Assembly: GCF_027942865.1 (NCBI RefSeq)
Contig: NC_134521.1
Coordinates: 19,904,449 to 19,968,448, forward strand
Length of the DNA stretch: 64,000 nt
Direction of reading: 5' to 3'
Source of the DNA: Odontesthes bonariensis
Taxonomy: Eukaryota > Chordata > Actinopteri > Atheriniformes > Atherinopsidae
Part shown: positions 39,434 to 57,774 of the stretch, in pieces
How the letters are laid out: every line of letters begins with the position of its first letter
Position numbering within the stretch: the stretch's first letter is position 1
Position numbers and translations under genes: made by a program
The notes under the pieces: generated by a model
The model's database searches: none
Told to the model about the DNA's origin: nothing
Seen by the model: the letters and a program-made list of their open reading frames with translations, nothing else

Positions 39434-42400
39434 TTAAAGCGATGTCTCCTTTATGTTGGCTGGAGGTTGTGCCTGGGTTTGAGGAGGAGAAGTCTGCTCT
39501 CTTGTTGAACTCTCTCTTGGTGCCATCGCACTTGTGTTTATCACTGAAGTTATCACTGTTGGTTCCTCAACAATGTACTGTGTGAACGCCGTGTTCAATA
39601 TTCCTGTGACACAGAGAGGGCAAAAGAGAATTTCACCGTTAGTGATTAATTACGGAAACAGATGTTGCACATCAGCCCTATTTATGAGGACATATCATAA
39701 AGATGATCACAGCAAATAGCAGATTTTTCTCCCCCAATGCAAAACAATGTGCCTGTCATGGTGAGTGTCAACAAATGGAATAATGAACCAAACGAAGAAC
39801 ATCCCTCAGCCTTTATGGAATGGAAATATACATCTATTTTACACAAATACAGATAGAAAAATAGAAATACTAATGAGTCAATATGTCATAACTATTCTAC
39901 TGTACTGCATTCTAAATAGAAGCAGAAGTTACTGAATCATGCAAAGGGAATTCATGACGTGTTTCCTTCCTGTCATGGGCCCAACTGGCTTTTATCTCCC
40001 AGCTGACAGGTAAACATCCCAAGACTTCTACCAATGAAGGAATACTCATTGAGTCACACTGAGCTGCAGTCTCTGTCGAAAGCTAAAACTTATATCCCGT
40101 AGTATTCAGGTAAAAATCTCTATCCACAACGTAAAATGCAAGCATTTGTTCTGTTACATTTCATAAAGCACGTCACGCAAGTTGGAGGGATTAATGTCTC
40201 TGCTTGCAAAAATCTTTTTCGGTCCACCGGTGCAAAAAGGGGAGAATAAGGAAACAGAATGCTGAAGGATCTTATGTACCTCTTCGTCTTTGTCCCTGGG
40301 AGTTCTTCTCCTCCTGGCTTGCTTTTGATTTACTGCTCTCCTCTGATGGATCAGACTCTTCATTCTCTGTAACAATGAAAACTGTAAGATGTTTTGTCAA
40401 TGAATACACTGAACCCACAACAACAACATCCTTGTAATTTCACACTTCTTGCCACTTTTTCCTTTCACAGCACATAGAACTGAGAAGATGCTGAAAATGT
40501 GGCAACTAATGAAGCAGAGCCCTGAGTTATTTGCTTTGGTTCGACCCCCAGTGGAGCTGAAACTGAAAGCAACTTCAGTGTGATATTGTTGTTGGGTTTC
40601 CATGCAGAAAAAGAGAATTCGGCCTGCTTACCTCTCTTCCAGGCCAGGTGTGCTCTCCTCAGCTTGATGGTGAAAAAGATTACCACCACCAGGAGGCCGA
40701 AGATCAGGCATGTCACCAGGAGGACCAGTAAGGTTGAATTCCCTTTAGTTGCCATTTGCTTATTTGAGCCAAACCCGTCTAGAAATGGACAGAATATCAA
40801 ATCTTACTCTCTTTTACAGGCTGTCACACATTTTTGCTACAGTGTGCAGAAGACAGTTATGTCGTTAACATTTCAACTGACGGTATGGTTAACAGAGTGA
40901 GGCGTTTACCTGTTAGGGTTCTGTTTGTACTGTTGTTGAAGTCATCTGGTGTCGCAGAGATGGATGCCCCACCTTTAATGAATTGCAGAGGATACAAGGA
41001 TTAACAAAGCTGCAGGGATGCTCGGTGGTGGAGTGTTCTAAGTGTGCCTGCCTTACTGGGTGCTCCCACAGTCAAAATACATGTATCTTAAGTAAAACCC
41101 TGCTTCTAAATGACCAATTGGTGTGTGGGTGAAGCCCTCTGCTCTCTCAGTAAAAGCTAGAAGAGGCTCCATCTCCTCCCAACCCCTACAAGATGAAGCA
41201 AGCGTAGATAATGGAGGGATGGGATGAATAATTCAGCTATTGCAGCTCAAGTGAACTCTGTTTTACAGGATTCACTCAACTGTAAGTATCCATAATTACC
41301 ACTAGATGGCACTAAACACATTTCCCTGCATCAAATAATCTGACATTATTATATGTCAGAAATAATACCTGTGGTGTTTGTTTCCTCACTGGTGGTGTCA
41401 TTGCTCATCACAGTTGAGTCTGGTACTACAGAGGATCTGGAACCATCTACAGTAAGTGAATCTGAAAAAAAGCACAAGAAGCACGTAGATAAGGGAATAT
41501 TAGTCAAGGAATTAAATTGGTGTAAAAGTTATTGTGAAAATAGATTTATTTCTGAGTTAAAATCTCTGAAGACAGAGGATGTATTAGGTTATTTATGTCA
41601 TGCAAACATGTTAGACGAGCTTTGCACCTGTGCAAACCTCACTGTTCCATTCTCAGACTCAATGAATACATTTACCATGACAGAGTTTCACATTACACTC
41701 TCATCTCTCTATCACAGGAAACATCTCGTGGCATCGCAACCACAGCCGAGGCCGTGCGACAGTTTAATGCTTTATGAAAGAATGATAATAGTTTCCATAT
41801 CACAGGCCCACGCTTTATGTTATACAGTTGTGTGCATATATGTTATGTACAGTAGCTGCTATTTTATTAATTTTCAGTCCAGTCCCTGTACCTGACCATT
41901 TTCAGGAGAATGTGTTTTTGTTTGTGAAGCCACTTAAAACTGACTGATGAATCATGAAAAAGGCTCCTAACTCAAGGGAGGAACACAACACTGTGTCTAC
42001 ACATGACAAGTAAATTAACCAAGTACCTTTTTTAAAGTGCATCTTTAGGCACTTTGTTTCCAGCAGCCTGTCACAAAGACACATAATTTTCCCCCATTTC
42101 TTTAGTTCCATCCATGGAAAAAAGATAACAGAGTTTGACAGATAAAAAATAGTATTTTTGCACCAACAAGGTGAGTTCCAAGAGATATTAACTGAAAATC
42201 TGGGAAATCTCAGCATGATGTGCAGGATGTCCTTAAAACATTTGAGGAAACTGGACGAGGTAAAGGGCAAAATAACAAAAAAAAAACTATCTATGACCTA
42301 ACATCTGTACATGTGCATCTTCTATTGGCCCAAGCCTCATCAGAAATGGTCTCCATGGAAGGGTGGCTGTCAAGAAGCCATTCTCAAGGAAGGGAAACGG

Positions 42401-45400
42401 GGAGAAAAGGCTGAGCTATGCCAAATGACACAAGAAGTGGACTGAAAATCAGTGGCAACAGGTCTTATGGAGGGATGAATCCTCCCCAGAGCCCGGACCC
42501 TCAACAATATCGAAGCAGTGTGGGATCATCTTAACCATCTAGTATTTATTTGTTGCTGTTGTTAAGATAAATGTTCTTTTTTTGTCTCTGATCTCTACTT
42601 TCTGAATGTCATCTGATGTGGAATACTATGCTACTTTAAGCCCATGTAACATAAAAATCATGTAGAAATGATCAGTGTGTCACTCACCACTAGTGCTGAG
42701 AAGTGGCTCTGTGAATGTCACAGGGCTTAGAGGAAGTCTAGTGGGGGCTGTTACAGTCTTTGGGTCACTGGAGGAAACCCACTGATCAGAGGTTACAGTT
42801 GAGCCGTCTGATGAGGGGCCGTTCACGTCTCTGGTTGTATAGTACACCAACGTTCTACCATAAATGAACCATCGAGTTGTTGTCCCCAGAGGCTGAACTG
42901 TGGGTGAACTGGCCGTGGTTGTGGGAAGGGGCTTTTTAGCTGTGGCAGAAAAAAATGTTTGTGTTAACATTTTCATGCTTCAACATATTCATTTTATAAA
43001 TGAGCAAATCACATATCTGCCTTTTAGACTGATTCAGGAAGCCAGAATTACAAGCACAAAGAAGAAGGAAGTAACTTGAGACATGAGGCTTTCGGGGGTT
43101 TTTGGTCAGTGAAACTTCACAGTTTGGTGCTGTGGACAGTGTAACGGAACAAGCCAGGAGAAATAAGAAAAAAATATTCCAGTGCTTTCCCTGTTTTATG
43201 ACGACACAACCACATTGCAACTGTTTCTCAAAAAGCCCCCAGAATGCAGAAGTACTTTGGAGTAAACATTTTAAGGTCAACATCCAGGACACTTGCTTTC
43301 ATTTTCGCCGCTGGAGAAGTTTTGACAAAGACTAATGAGAAAGCCAAAGCTACTGACACAGGTGAAGTGAAAGATTTAATCACACTCACTGTCAGCTCCA
43401 ATTTTGACAAAGTTCATCAGAGGTTGTGAGTGCAGTGCTGGATGACGAACGAGGCATTTCACAGTGACTCTGTTCCTCACCGGGATCACATGTAGCATCC
43501 CCAAGGTGACAAATTTTTTGTTTTCACGGTGGTAATTGGCAGCACCTGCGGAATGAGGCAAAAGTGATTAGCATCCACTAATGACTAATGATAAAGTGGA
43601 CCAGCTTATATCAGTATACAAAACAAACATTCGTACCAGTTTAACCCATTCAGACCTACTGTAATGCTTCATTTACAATTTTGGAAAACTTGAAACTGTC
43701 TATTAAAACTTTTGATCTCTCCACCTCTGAAGGAAACTAGAAACATTCGAACGGTTAAACTTCATGAGACTTCATGTTTTCATCGTAAATGGCTGACTTT
43801 GCCCTCGGGTTTATCACCATGTATTTAAATTTCAAAATGTGTCTTGAGAATGTTGATCCCACACACATAAGATGGAAGATGTCACTCCTGATCGTAATGG
43901 GTTAAACTACCTGTCAACGGCATTCCATTATGAGTCAGAATTGACAGAAACTGTGGTCGGTGCTTGTGCCCACTCTCTGTTTTCTTTGGTCTAATTTTGG
44001 CGACACCTGCAATAGTGCAGCTGCAGCGACCAGAGTGCTACGTGTTCAAAAACCGTGTTTAAAGGAGCCTGTAATTTTTGTTCATAAACTTCACATAATA
44101 TAGTTCAATATATTCAAATATAGTTTGACGTGTCAAATGCAAATTTCAATATGGCTCATTGTATCACTTATTGCTATTTTAAGTTTTGTACCCTGATTGG
44201 ATATTTTTAAACTCAAGTTAACATTCTTTCCTTCCAACTTACCACGAAATTCAGGCCCATTATCAAACTTCCAGTAGATCTTGGGTGGGTGGTGGTTCCC
44301 CTCAGCACTGCATTTAATGACAGTCTCTCCTTCATGCCTTGCTGTTGATATTCTGGGATGACCTTTAAATGAACAAACGTCAGCACTGATGTTATTTCAG
44401 AATCATGGATTACTTGTTCAAATTATACAGTATTTTTTAAACATCTAGAGCCATGCCTCATTTCCTTGGATTTTGGCAGAAAACTGAGTTTGTACAATTA
44501 TAATGAGCTCTAAAGTCAATATTTGGTCTGAGCTCCTTTATTCTCCAACACAGTCTGAACCCTCTTAGACCAGCTTTCTGTCATTCCTTTAAGTATTCAG
44601 GAATAGTTCTCCAGGCTTCTTGAAGGACATCCCAAAGCTCTTCTTTGGATGTCGGCTGCCTTTTGTTCCTTTCTCTGCAATTTTCTGTCTGTCATACTGT
44701 GTCATTTTTGGCATTTCCATTGAGCACAAGTAAAGAAATCAGAACAAATGATGTGACTGTTTGACAGGCTGCTAGTAACAAAGCGCCTAAAGATACAATT
44801 TAAAAAGTGCCCTTTGCCAAGTTGTCTGTTATATGTGTTGACACAACATGGGTTCATCCCTTGAATTAGGTGCCTTTTTTATGCTTGAATGATTCATAAG
44901 TCAGTGATAAGTGGCTTAAGAAACAATAAAAAACATTCTTCTGAAAATGGTCAGCGGCAAGAATTTGACTTAAAATGAGTGAAAAAGCAGCAATATTACA
45001 AGAAAGTCTGGCTGCTTGGAAGAAAATCATGAAGGAATGAGGGAAGGCTCGGGACATGAACAGTTCTGTAACAAAGATTATGGCTCTGACAATGAAGTGA
45101 GTAAATCATAGTCAAAGTCAGATATTTAGCAGCTCTACATGTGTGACCCATAGAGCTGATATCGTACTCACCTAACACAGTCACCTCCACTTTCTTCTCT
45201 ATCGTGTGATGGTCATAGTGTGTGCACGTGTAGGTGCCCCCATCCGAGAAGGTGACATTTGAAACGCTGATGGAAAACTCTGAATGAGATAGCTTGTCGA
45301 TGCTGTATCTTTTGTCCCGTAGAACTGGAAAACAAATAAAGCAATATTTAATACCTCTTAAGTCCAAGAGTTTGCTGTAATACTGCCATCTTGATTGTCT

Positions 45401-47542
45401 GATTATGCTTCTGCTGGTGTGGGACGTACAAGACTTGCCATCTTCACCTTCTTTACGATTGAAGAACATAAGATTATTGTCTGGATTCTTCCACTCCACA
45501 ATGGTCTTGTGAGCATCGGTGAGGGGGCAGGTTAAATGTAATGTCTGACCCTTAATCACCGTCACATGCTGCCACACCGCAAGTGAAACTGCAATGATAA
45601 AAAAAGGAACTTTAATTTCCTTCAAAGATTTGCACGTCACTCCATGACAAGTGTTATTTTTCCTACAGTGGTGTTTAGACCACTCAACAAACAAGAACCC
45701 ACCTACTGGAATAAAAAAAAGTTCAAGTACAGGGCAGTGGAAGTTTGTTTCCCTCCTCTGCACAGAGGTGTCCGAAGATAAAACCCTGTTTCTCAGTTTG
45801 ACTCACCTATTCCCTCATCTGCTACTAAACTGACACTATGCATACACCTACCTGTGAATAAGTGCGGAGGTTGGTGTGACATGAGAAAAACAAAAACTGT
45901 ACTGCACTTTCAAAAGAAGCAGCCCCCCTGTCGCCACATGTCGAATGCTTTTCTGCTCTGGCAGGAAGTAATGTGGTCACTCCTTTTATGTTAAAAGAGA
46001 AAGTGGGGTTGGTGTGAGAGAAAGTAGCACATGCTGTAGGTTGTTAACGGGGGCTTTGAGTGCTTCTTCTTTCCTGTGGGGTGAGAATGACTAGTTGTTT
46101 GGAAAACACATTTGTGGGGGGAACACTGACACCACTGCGGAGGACGGTGGGCTTGAAAGGTCAGAGTTAATTAAGGCTTTTCACGCGCTCCTCTCAGTTT
46201 TGCTTTAAAGACATAAAGAACCACTTAGGTTGTGAACTAAGAGAGAAAATCCAAACAATATATATATATATATAAAAAAAACCACACACACTTTCTGTAG
46301 ACTTTGGCAATCTGGGCTGAGATATCTAAATTAATGTTGCCTGATTGCAAAAAACAACTAAACATTTAATTCCACAGGAAATAAGATATGCAGCATAACG
46401 TATAGGCTTCACATGAGAGCAAATTAAGTGATATGCAAGCTATGCACCGATAAGGCATAACATTAAAACCACCTGACTGGTGCTGTGTAGGTCACATTGG
46501 TGCAAAACTACTCTGAAAAAGTGGTGTTTTGATTCAGGATGTTGTCAGTCGACCCTCTGGGTCTTGTATGATCAGGGTGATATTCACCGTTGAGAGTGAG
46601 TTTGGTCAGCAACAATGTCTTTGTGTCTGGTGCTTATCAATGAAGCATCCATATTAATGCCAGCTAAGCTTTACATTGTAACACGATCAGTAATTTTCTT
46701 CACTTTGCCTGTCAAGTGGTTTAACTATTGTAACTATTCAAAGGTATAACAGGCCTGCGTTTTTCTTTTGCAAATTGTAACATATTCATGTTTCTCATTA
46801 CATGAATTCCCAGATGTAATAAGGCACAACTATTAAATGTTTTAAAGCATCTCATCAGTTAATTGGAGATGGAGCGCTGTGGTCTTCCACAATAAATTAT
46901 CATGCAAATTAATCAAGTTCAAGACCCAATATCATTCAACAACTCTCTTTTCTACCGCACCCTCAGTTGTGGTTGTTAGGATTAAGCATACAAAAAGATG
47001 CATGATATAGATAAAAAATATGATAAATGTACAGTTTCCCTTTATAAAACAACAGGGACCTAAGAAACGTTGCCATCTCATTACATTCCACACTGCAATG
47101 TTTTGAATATTTACACATTTTCTTGTGGGATGGTGATATTTAGTGTGAGATAAAAACCCAGATTAGTTTCCTCAAGGGCATAAAGAAGCAAAACTACCAC
47201 TTTAACTCGAAACTACGAATAATGAACTACGCTAAATAATTGTAATAAACCAAAAAACAACAGAATATGAGAATCTGAAGTTGAGATGAGATTCACAAAT
47301 GGCTAAAAAAAAATGTTTTTCACATCTCAAATCTTAATCATCTGTCATGTGTTAAGAATTCACAAGCAAACTCTTTACTTCCAGCAGCTTCATCTGTAAT
47401 TCAATGATCACGTCCACATTATTCCTTAACTTTAGCATCCTCTGTAATTCAGAACAAACTCTGCCAGTGAAAATGTTTTTAAAGTCAACAACTCACCCTG
47501 TATGTGAAGCAAGAAGACACCAAGCTGCAGCTTCATCTCCAT
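39434..47542 (-). CDS. crtam: Cytotoxic and regulatory T-cell molecule (Crtam)
   Basis: Type I membrane receptor of the nectin-like immunoglobulin superfamily; in mammals it is induced on activated T/NK cells and binds CADM1. Exons in order: 47,542-47,497; 45,588-45,448; 45,324-45,172; 44,362-44,243; 43,545-43,390; 42,939-42,688; 41,461-41,369; 40,972-40,910; 40,778-40,632; 40,366-40,280; 39,603-39,434. Every junction is phase 1 and the total of 1,428 nt gives 475 residues (human 393). There is a short signal peptide (MEMKLQLGVFLLHIQ). A V-type domain is split over two exons (HLTCPL ... GGTYTCTHY), then a C2-type domain over two exons (VIKCSAEG ... VTVKCLV). A long Ser/Thr-rich stalk over three exons has N-glycosylation sequons. 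The membrane helix LLVLLVTCLIFGLLVVVIFF is followed by KLRRAHLAWKR, close to mammalian CRTAM. The tail ends KETSL, a class I PDZ ligand. Confidence 0.9.
41876..42545 (+). mobile_element. Tc1-derived deletion element, copy C
   Basis: About 670 bp in a crtam intron, opposite in orientation to copies A, D, F and G. On the plus strand it reads the family's CAGTCCCTGTACCTGACC, GCAGCCTGTCACAAAGACAC, an HTH-coding remnant, then AAATCAGTGGCAACAGGTCT joined straight to the C-terminal coding part (CCCCAGAGCCCGGACC). It ends near CATCTTAACC, short of the full end. Confidence 0.8.
44500..45055 (-). mobile_element. Tc1-derived deletion element, copy D
   Basis: In the crtam intron between the two Ig domains. 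It begins with the family's left region (AATATTTGGTCTGAGCTCCT), keeps the C-terminal transposase remnant to about 44,680, then has lost most of the HTH region and resumes at TCTGTCTGTCATACTGTGTC. It runs through GACAGGCTGCTAGTAACAAA to the family's right region. Confidence 0.8.
45589..47496. other. crtam intron 1
   Basis: About 1.9 kb. A segment near 46,455-46,600 (GGCATAACATTAAAACCACC) resembles a dispersed fish repeat; otherwise nothing is recognised. The 5' region carries no extra Ig exon that I can find. Confidence 0.5.
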
Positions 47543-50500
47543 TTCTGCCGCTAACAGTCACACTTAGACTCTGCTGTGCTGCTTCCTCATCACCCGATGT
47601 ATTTGTTCTCTACGGAGGGACCTTCCATGACATCACGCGTCTGTGGTTTCCCCCGACGTTTTTGATACGAAGAATTCTCATATGACACCTACTGTAAAAG
47701 TAGAAGTTAATGGTCAAGGATTCCTACACATTGTTTCTTTTTATAGTTACATTACAAGTAGGTTTTGTTTGAAAGGAAAAAAAAAAAAGGAAATATATAA
47801 TCTTTGAAATTTTACATCAAACGTTATTTCCATGTGATCTCAGCTATGTCAGCAGTATAACTACAGCACAGATGTTGACCTGACGTTGTGGTAAAAAGTA
47901 ATCACAAAGATTCAAAGTTAATCATTCCCTGACTCTCTAGTGTCACTGAGACTGACATTCAAGGGTGTGTCAGGGCAAAACAACTCTTTTGATTGTCCTG
48001 AATTTTTAAACACACATTCCTGGAACCTGAAGAACTGAAGCACAAGAACAAGCAAGGTTTCAGTTCACTAGAAAACCTTTGCACAGTTCTGTACCTTGGT
48101 ATTTGTTTAGTGTTCCCGTACGGACTCAGAAACGCGGAACCAGCACATTCTTGTTCCAGACTCATCACATGTTGGTACTTTACGAAGAGCCCCTCGCCCC
48201 CTTTAGCCTTCATTTACGTGGCCACGGTGGTGGCATGATGACTGAATCTGCCCCACCTGTGGCTCATCAATCTCTTAGGTTCAAACACCCCGGTGTGCTT
48301 TCCACTCCTCGCCAGTTCATAAGTTCACCTTTGCAGTATATGTATGTCTTGTGCTTCGTGAAGATTTCATATGAAACTTTTGTGATTTGGAACCACTATT
48401 AGTTTCAGGGACTAACTTTTTTTAGTTGCTCCTATCAGATCAGCCTCCATTTTGATCAGCACTCCCCTGGATGATTGCAGGCATATGCCTGAATAAATCA
48501 GGAAAAGACAGTCACAATTCAACTTAGTGAGACCCGAGCCCTGAGAAGTTCGTCTACTGGTTCCAGCGATTACAATGTGGAGAAAAAAAATCATTTCATC
48601 AGTCTTTGCCTCTCTTTAAGGGTCCCTGCTGAGTGATTATAATACATACATATTTCAGGGCAACCTCCTATCAGGAAAATGTCATTCTACCGTGCTGACT
48701 TATCCTAAAACTAACACAGACCATATATGAAGGTCACAGAGGTGGAGAGGGATAGAATAAAACAATGAAATACATTTCACGCTGAATCCCTTTACAGACA
48801 TTTTCCACATATTTAAGACATCACGTTTCACAACTGCTGCACTACGAGTTCAAGAAACCTTGTGGGTCCAAAACCGAAGCTTTAGGGGTACCCTCTGTGT
48901 TCAGTAACAGGGCCCTTATCAAGGGAGTGAGAACAGGTTGGGTTTAAAGCAAATAAAATGGGCTGCTTAGAGTGAAGGTGGGAGTATAAATTGTTATAAT
49001 CTAGTAGAAGAAGTAGTAGTCTTAACTGGAAACGAAAGTTGACGATGAAAAAAAGCAAAAACAACTGCAAGAGACATATATAAGAGGAAAATTGAGAGAG
49101 CTCTTCTTCAGGAATCTATTTAATATCTGAAATGATGTGGAAGGACCCTCAGAAAGCCTGAAGAACAACTGCTCAAGATCACTTTTAAAGATTACAAGAA
49201 AGTGGCTCCCAAGAGACAAAACATAAAGAAAATAGAAGCATGTCAGGACTTCTGCACAGTAAGTGGAGATTAAAGGGGCCCAAAATAAACTACACTGTCA
49301 GACATGCAACCACATTTTGAGAGAAGTTGCACATCCTGTTTAAAATTGAGCTGCAGGACCGAAATGTATGCACACAACAACCTCCAAAATATGTAAAATT
49401 GAATATAAACAGGATGTTTGCAAATTACCTCAACTCTATGCTCAACTGAAAATGGTACAAATACAAAACAAGTGGGTGACATCTGAGCAAATCTTAATAA
49501 AAGGATTACAGCTGATATCATGTGACATGAATTAACCTAAGATTAGTAGTTTTTTATTTAACCAGGTAAATGGCACTTTTGAGATTCAAAATCTTCAATC
49601 ATCAATCATCTGATTGAGAAGGTACCCCACGTACAGAGGCTGTAGTTCCTTGAAGCAGCCGGACAGAGTTCTAGTCTCAGCCTGGGCCCACGTGCATGTC
49701 TGCCCTGTTTCCTGTCTACCCGCTATCAAATTAAGTCGACCAGCTTTCTTAAACCTTGAAGAAAAAGATTCATATTTAAATGTTGGTAATACACAGTAAC
49801 TTACAACAATCTGGGAGCAAAGTATATATCGGGAGAAAGTTGACACTGCAAGCTGTTCAAAACCAAAAGCGTTAGTTCAAAAATACCAAAATGGTTACAG
49901 GGTGGAACCAAAAATGATTTCAAAGATGAGACAGATTGATAAATTCATCATTTCTGCTAAGCATATGAAAGACGCATTTTGTTATGAGGAATAACATAAC
50001 AATTATGCAAAAGTGGTCCTGTCAAACACTTATGTGACAAAGCAACAAGCCAATATAGCGCATAAGTTAGAATCGCTTATAGTGTAGTTTAGCTAAGAAA
50101 GCTCACCGATTAATATGAAATTGTGAAAGCCCACAGCTAATGTTGGTTTTCCTGTGGAATATTAAAGTGAAAGGATATTCTTACTGTAATGTTGCAGAAG
50201 ATTTACCAGGAGATTTCATAAAAATGTGCCTAAACATTCAACAAAGCTTTAATAACCTTCATTCCCAACAATGACAGCAAAACAACAGATCCAACTAATT
50301 ATGGGCCAAATTAAATGCTTAATTTGGCTCTACGCCTACAACAAATCGTAAAGAAGTCTGAGTTGATAAACAATTCTGGTACCATCAAGTCAGTTCAGTG
50401 AACTCTGCACACGGCGCAAAAGATTCATTTTTCCAAGTCAGACACAGTGAAGTTTGCCTTGTCTTCAAAACAACTCACCAAGATAAAGAAGGACGTTTTT

Positions 50501-51340
50501 TGTCGTCAGTTGAGATGAAAATTGATTTGTTTTTCCTTTGAAAGGAAATTGTGATGAGGAGTATGTAATGAAACCTGGTCCTGGGCAGCTGGGCCCTTCA
50601 GTGAGAACAATGTGCGAAACAAACAGTCAAACAAAAGTTATGATTATGAAAAAAAAAGAACACTATCAACTATCCCATCCAGAATGTCTTAAAGTGATGA
50701 CAGGGAAGTCTTCAAACCTCAAAGACATGAAAACCCTCACATGAAAGGATGGTCCAAAAAGAAACTAAAGGCTTACACAGAGCTTGTTAGCAATCGTAGG
50801 AATGCAAAGTTGATTGCTATCATCAACAATACGACACGTATAATTTTTGACATGAAATATTTCATGAGAATGTGTTTTTGTAAATCATGATTGCCCATTT
50901 TAACACGATGCCATACATCATCTTGACTCATTTCCAGGCAGAAATCTATTAAATGAAGGAAATAAAAACAAACAAAAAAACAGGGGCAGTGTATTGGTAT
51001 AAATAATCTAAGGACGAAATATTCATGATAGCCTTTTACCATTAACTTTTGTGACAATTTGATTGATTGGTGTTGATCGATGATGAATTATAGGTAGCCT
51101 AAATTATGATACTAATGAAGAATATTTTGGTTCTCAGGCTCCATGCTGATAAAGCAGCTAATAAGCGCTTCTTATGAGCAAACAATGATCCAGCCCATGC
51201 TTTCTGGAATTGCCTGTACCTATAAAATCTTATGCACTGAGGGAAAACCTGAAACTTTCTTTCTCCAGCTATTTTCATTTTCAATCCATCTACTTCCTGA
51301 GAAGAATCTTATTTTCTTTCTTTTCAGCTGTCCAGGTCTT
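47543..51340. other. Intergenic between crtam and hspa8 copy 2
   Basis: Upstream flanks of two divergent genes. No conserved exon is recognised. One Tc1-family end fragment lies at about 49,125-49,270 and a possible dispersed repeat near 49,545-49,600. Several short frames have no familiar domain. Confidence 0.5.
49125..49270 (-). mobile_element. Tc1-derived deletion element, copy E (end fragment)
   Basis: Only the family's right terminal part remains (GACCCTCAGAAAGCCTGAAG, AAAGATTACAAGAAAG, GGACTTCTGCACAGTA). About 145 bp, diverged. Confidence 0.6.
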
Positions 51341-51541
51341 AACCAATCAGAGGACCACAGCTTTAAAGGGAGCACCAGGACTGAGTCAGAATGTGCTGGA
51401 AGCTGGGCTGTTCTCAAAGCTGATTGGCTCACACACTTGGCAGCTTTGGACCAAATCTGGGAGGCTGGCTTCATCTGCTTGTATTCATTTAGTGGCGGAG
51501 AGAGTAAGAGGAAACCATCCCTGGAGCAAAGCATCATCAAG
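51341..51541 (+). promoter_or_regulatory. hspa8: Promoter and non-coding exon 1 of hspa8 copy 2
   Basis: CCAAT at 51,343-51,347 and inverted CCAAT (ATTGG) at 51,423-51,427 precede a donor-like CATCATCAAG/GTAGGA at 51,541/51,542. An imperfect heat-shock element (GAA units at 51,389 and 51,399) lies between. The acceptor before the ATG exon (TTTGTCAG at 52,960) requires an upstream exon, and this is the best candidate. No clear TATA box. Confidence 0.5.
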
Positions 51542-52149
51542 GTAGGATGGCAATGTGATCATTTGGATTTATAAATCAGCTATTTAGCCCTCTGTTTCTC
51601 TCACCATAACACAACAAACATGTACTTCTCACTTGGATGCATGAAGTGATTGGGTATTCGCGATTCATTTGGCTTCTGTGTGCCTGTGATGTCATCGCAG
51701 AATGACAAAATAATTGTGAATTTAAGAAGTGTATAACTGTATGCATAAATAAGTACCAAGTCGGCTCGTCCATACAACTTGGCACATAGATGCTTGAGCA
51801 GCTAGATACTGCAGCATCAGGGCAGCTCTGTCTGTGTCTGTGCCTGTGACACAGGCGGTGGGGGGAGGAGGGGGAGGATGTCTACCAGATGATCAGCAGT
51901 TTTCAAGACACTCTGCAGCAGAGTGACAAGACAAACACAGTGCGCAAAATACACACTGTATAAATAAACACGCATGGAGCTGCAGAATACAATGTGATCA
52001 AACTGATACTGCAGTAATAACTTTTAAAAGGATTCTTTTAGTGCTCAAAACAGATCTATACTTTATTAGTTCAGAATGGTTCGCATCAGATGGTTCCTCT
52101 CCACTGACAAGTGATCCGTAACCAGACACTAACCCATCCTCCTCTTATC

Positions 52150-52806
52150 ACTTATTGAATAAAGCTTGAACTTCAGTAGGAGGTCTTCAAAGTTAGACCC
52201 AAGGAGAACTGGCCAGAGTTTTAGGCCTGCCACTTCTTATTTTGTCCTACCCCTGGCCAGTTTTCTTAATTCTTTGAAGGACACACTGCGCACCATGCTG
52301 AAGGTTTTTTTTTTTGCTAATAGCTCTTTGGGAATCACCTTGTTGGTGCAGAAATACTATTTTATTCCTGTCAAACTGTTTTATCTTTAAGCTTTTTAAT
52401 ACATGAAACTAAAGGCAACATATTGTCTTTGTGACAGGCTGCTAGAAACAAAGTGCCTAAAGACACAATTTTAAACTGGTTCTTTGCTAAGTTGTCTGTT
52501 ATGTGTAGACACAACACTGGTTCATCTCGAGAGTCAGGAGACTTTTTTTATGCTTGAATGATACATAGATCAGAGTCAGGTGGCTCAAAACAAAAAAAAA
52601 CAAGTGTGTCTTAAACTGGTCAGGTACAAGGACTGGACTGAAAATGAGTGAAAAAGAAGCCAATGTACAAAGAAAAACTTTAAAAGACCTTCAGAAAGCC
52701 TGGAGAACTATTGCTCAAGAACACTTTCAAATATTACAATAAGTCTGGCTGCTTGGAAGCAAACATATAAAGAAATGAGGGCTGGATCAAGGCTTCTGCA
52801 TAGTAA
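52150..52806 (-). mobile_element. Tc1-derived deletion element, copy F
   Basis: Lies in the presumed intron 1 of hspa8 copy 2. The left part with the C-terminal coding remnant is lost; the HTH remnant (TTTTAGGCCTGCCACTTCTT onward) and the right part are kept (GACAGGCTGCTAGAAACAAA, AAAGACCTTCAGAAAGCCTG), ending near GCTTCTGCATAGTAATG. Confidence 0.75.
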
Positions 52807-52967
52807 TGTTGTGATTAAAAAAAAGATTACATTCTCATAAGAATTATAATTTTCACTTGTGAACCTGAAACTACTTCTGAAAGTTATTATCATTTGGAGA
52901 CTTCTCCTGCATTGCCCCCTGCTGAAATTTAATCAACCATGAACTGTTTTGCTTTGTCAGAACAATC

Positions 52968-57774
<4,807 letters not shown>

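Noticed and set aside
41353-41895. 180-codon plus-strand frame in the crtam region
   Set aside because: It runs antisense over a crtam stalk exon and into intron and repeat; no domain recognised.
46440-46620. Hidden exon or RNA gene in crtam intron 1
   Set aside because: Resembles a dispersed fish repeat and has no conserved frame or RNA box motifs.
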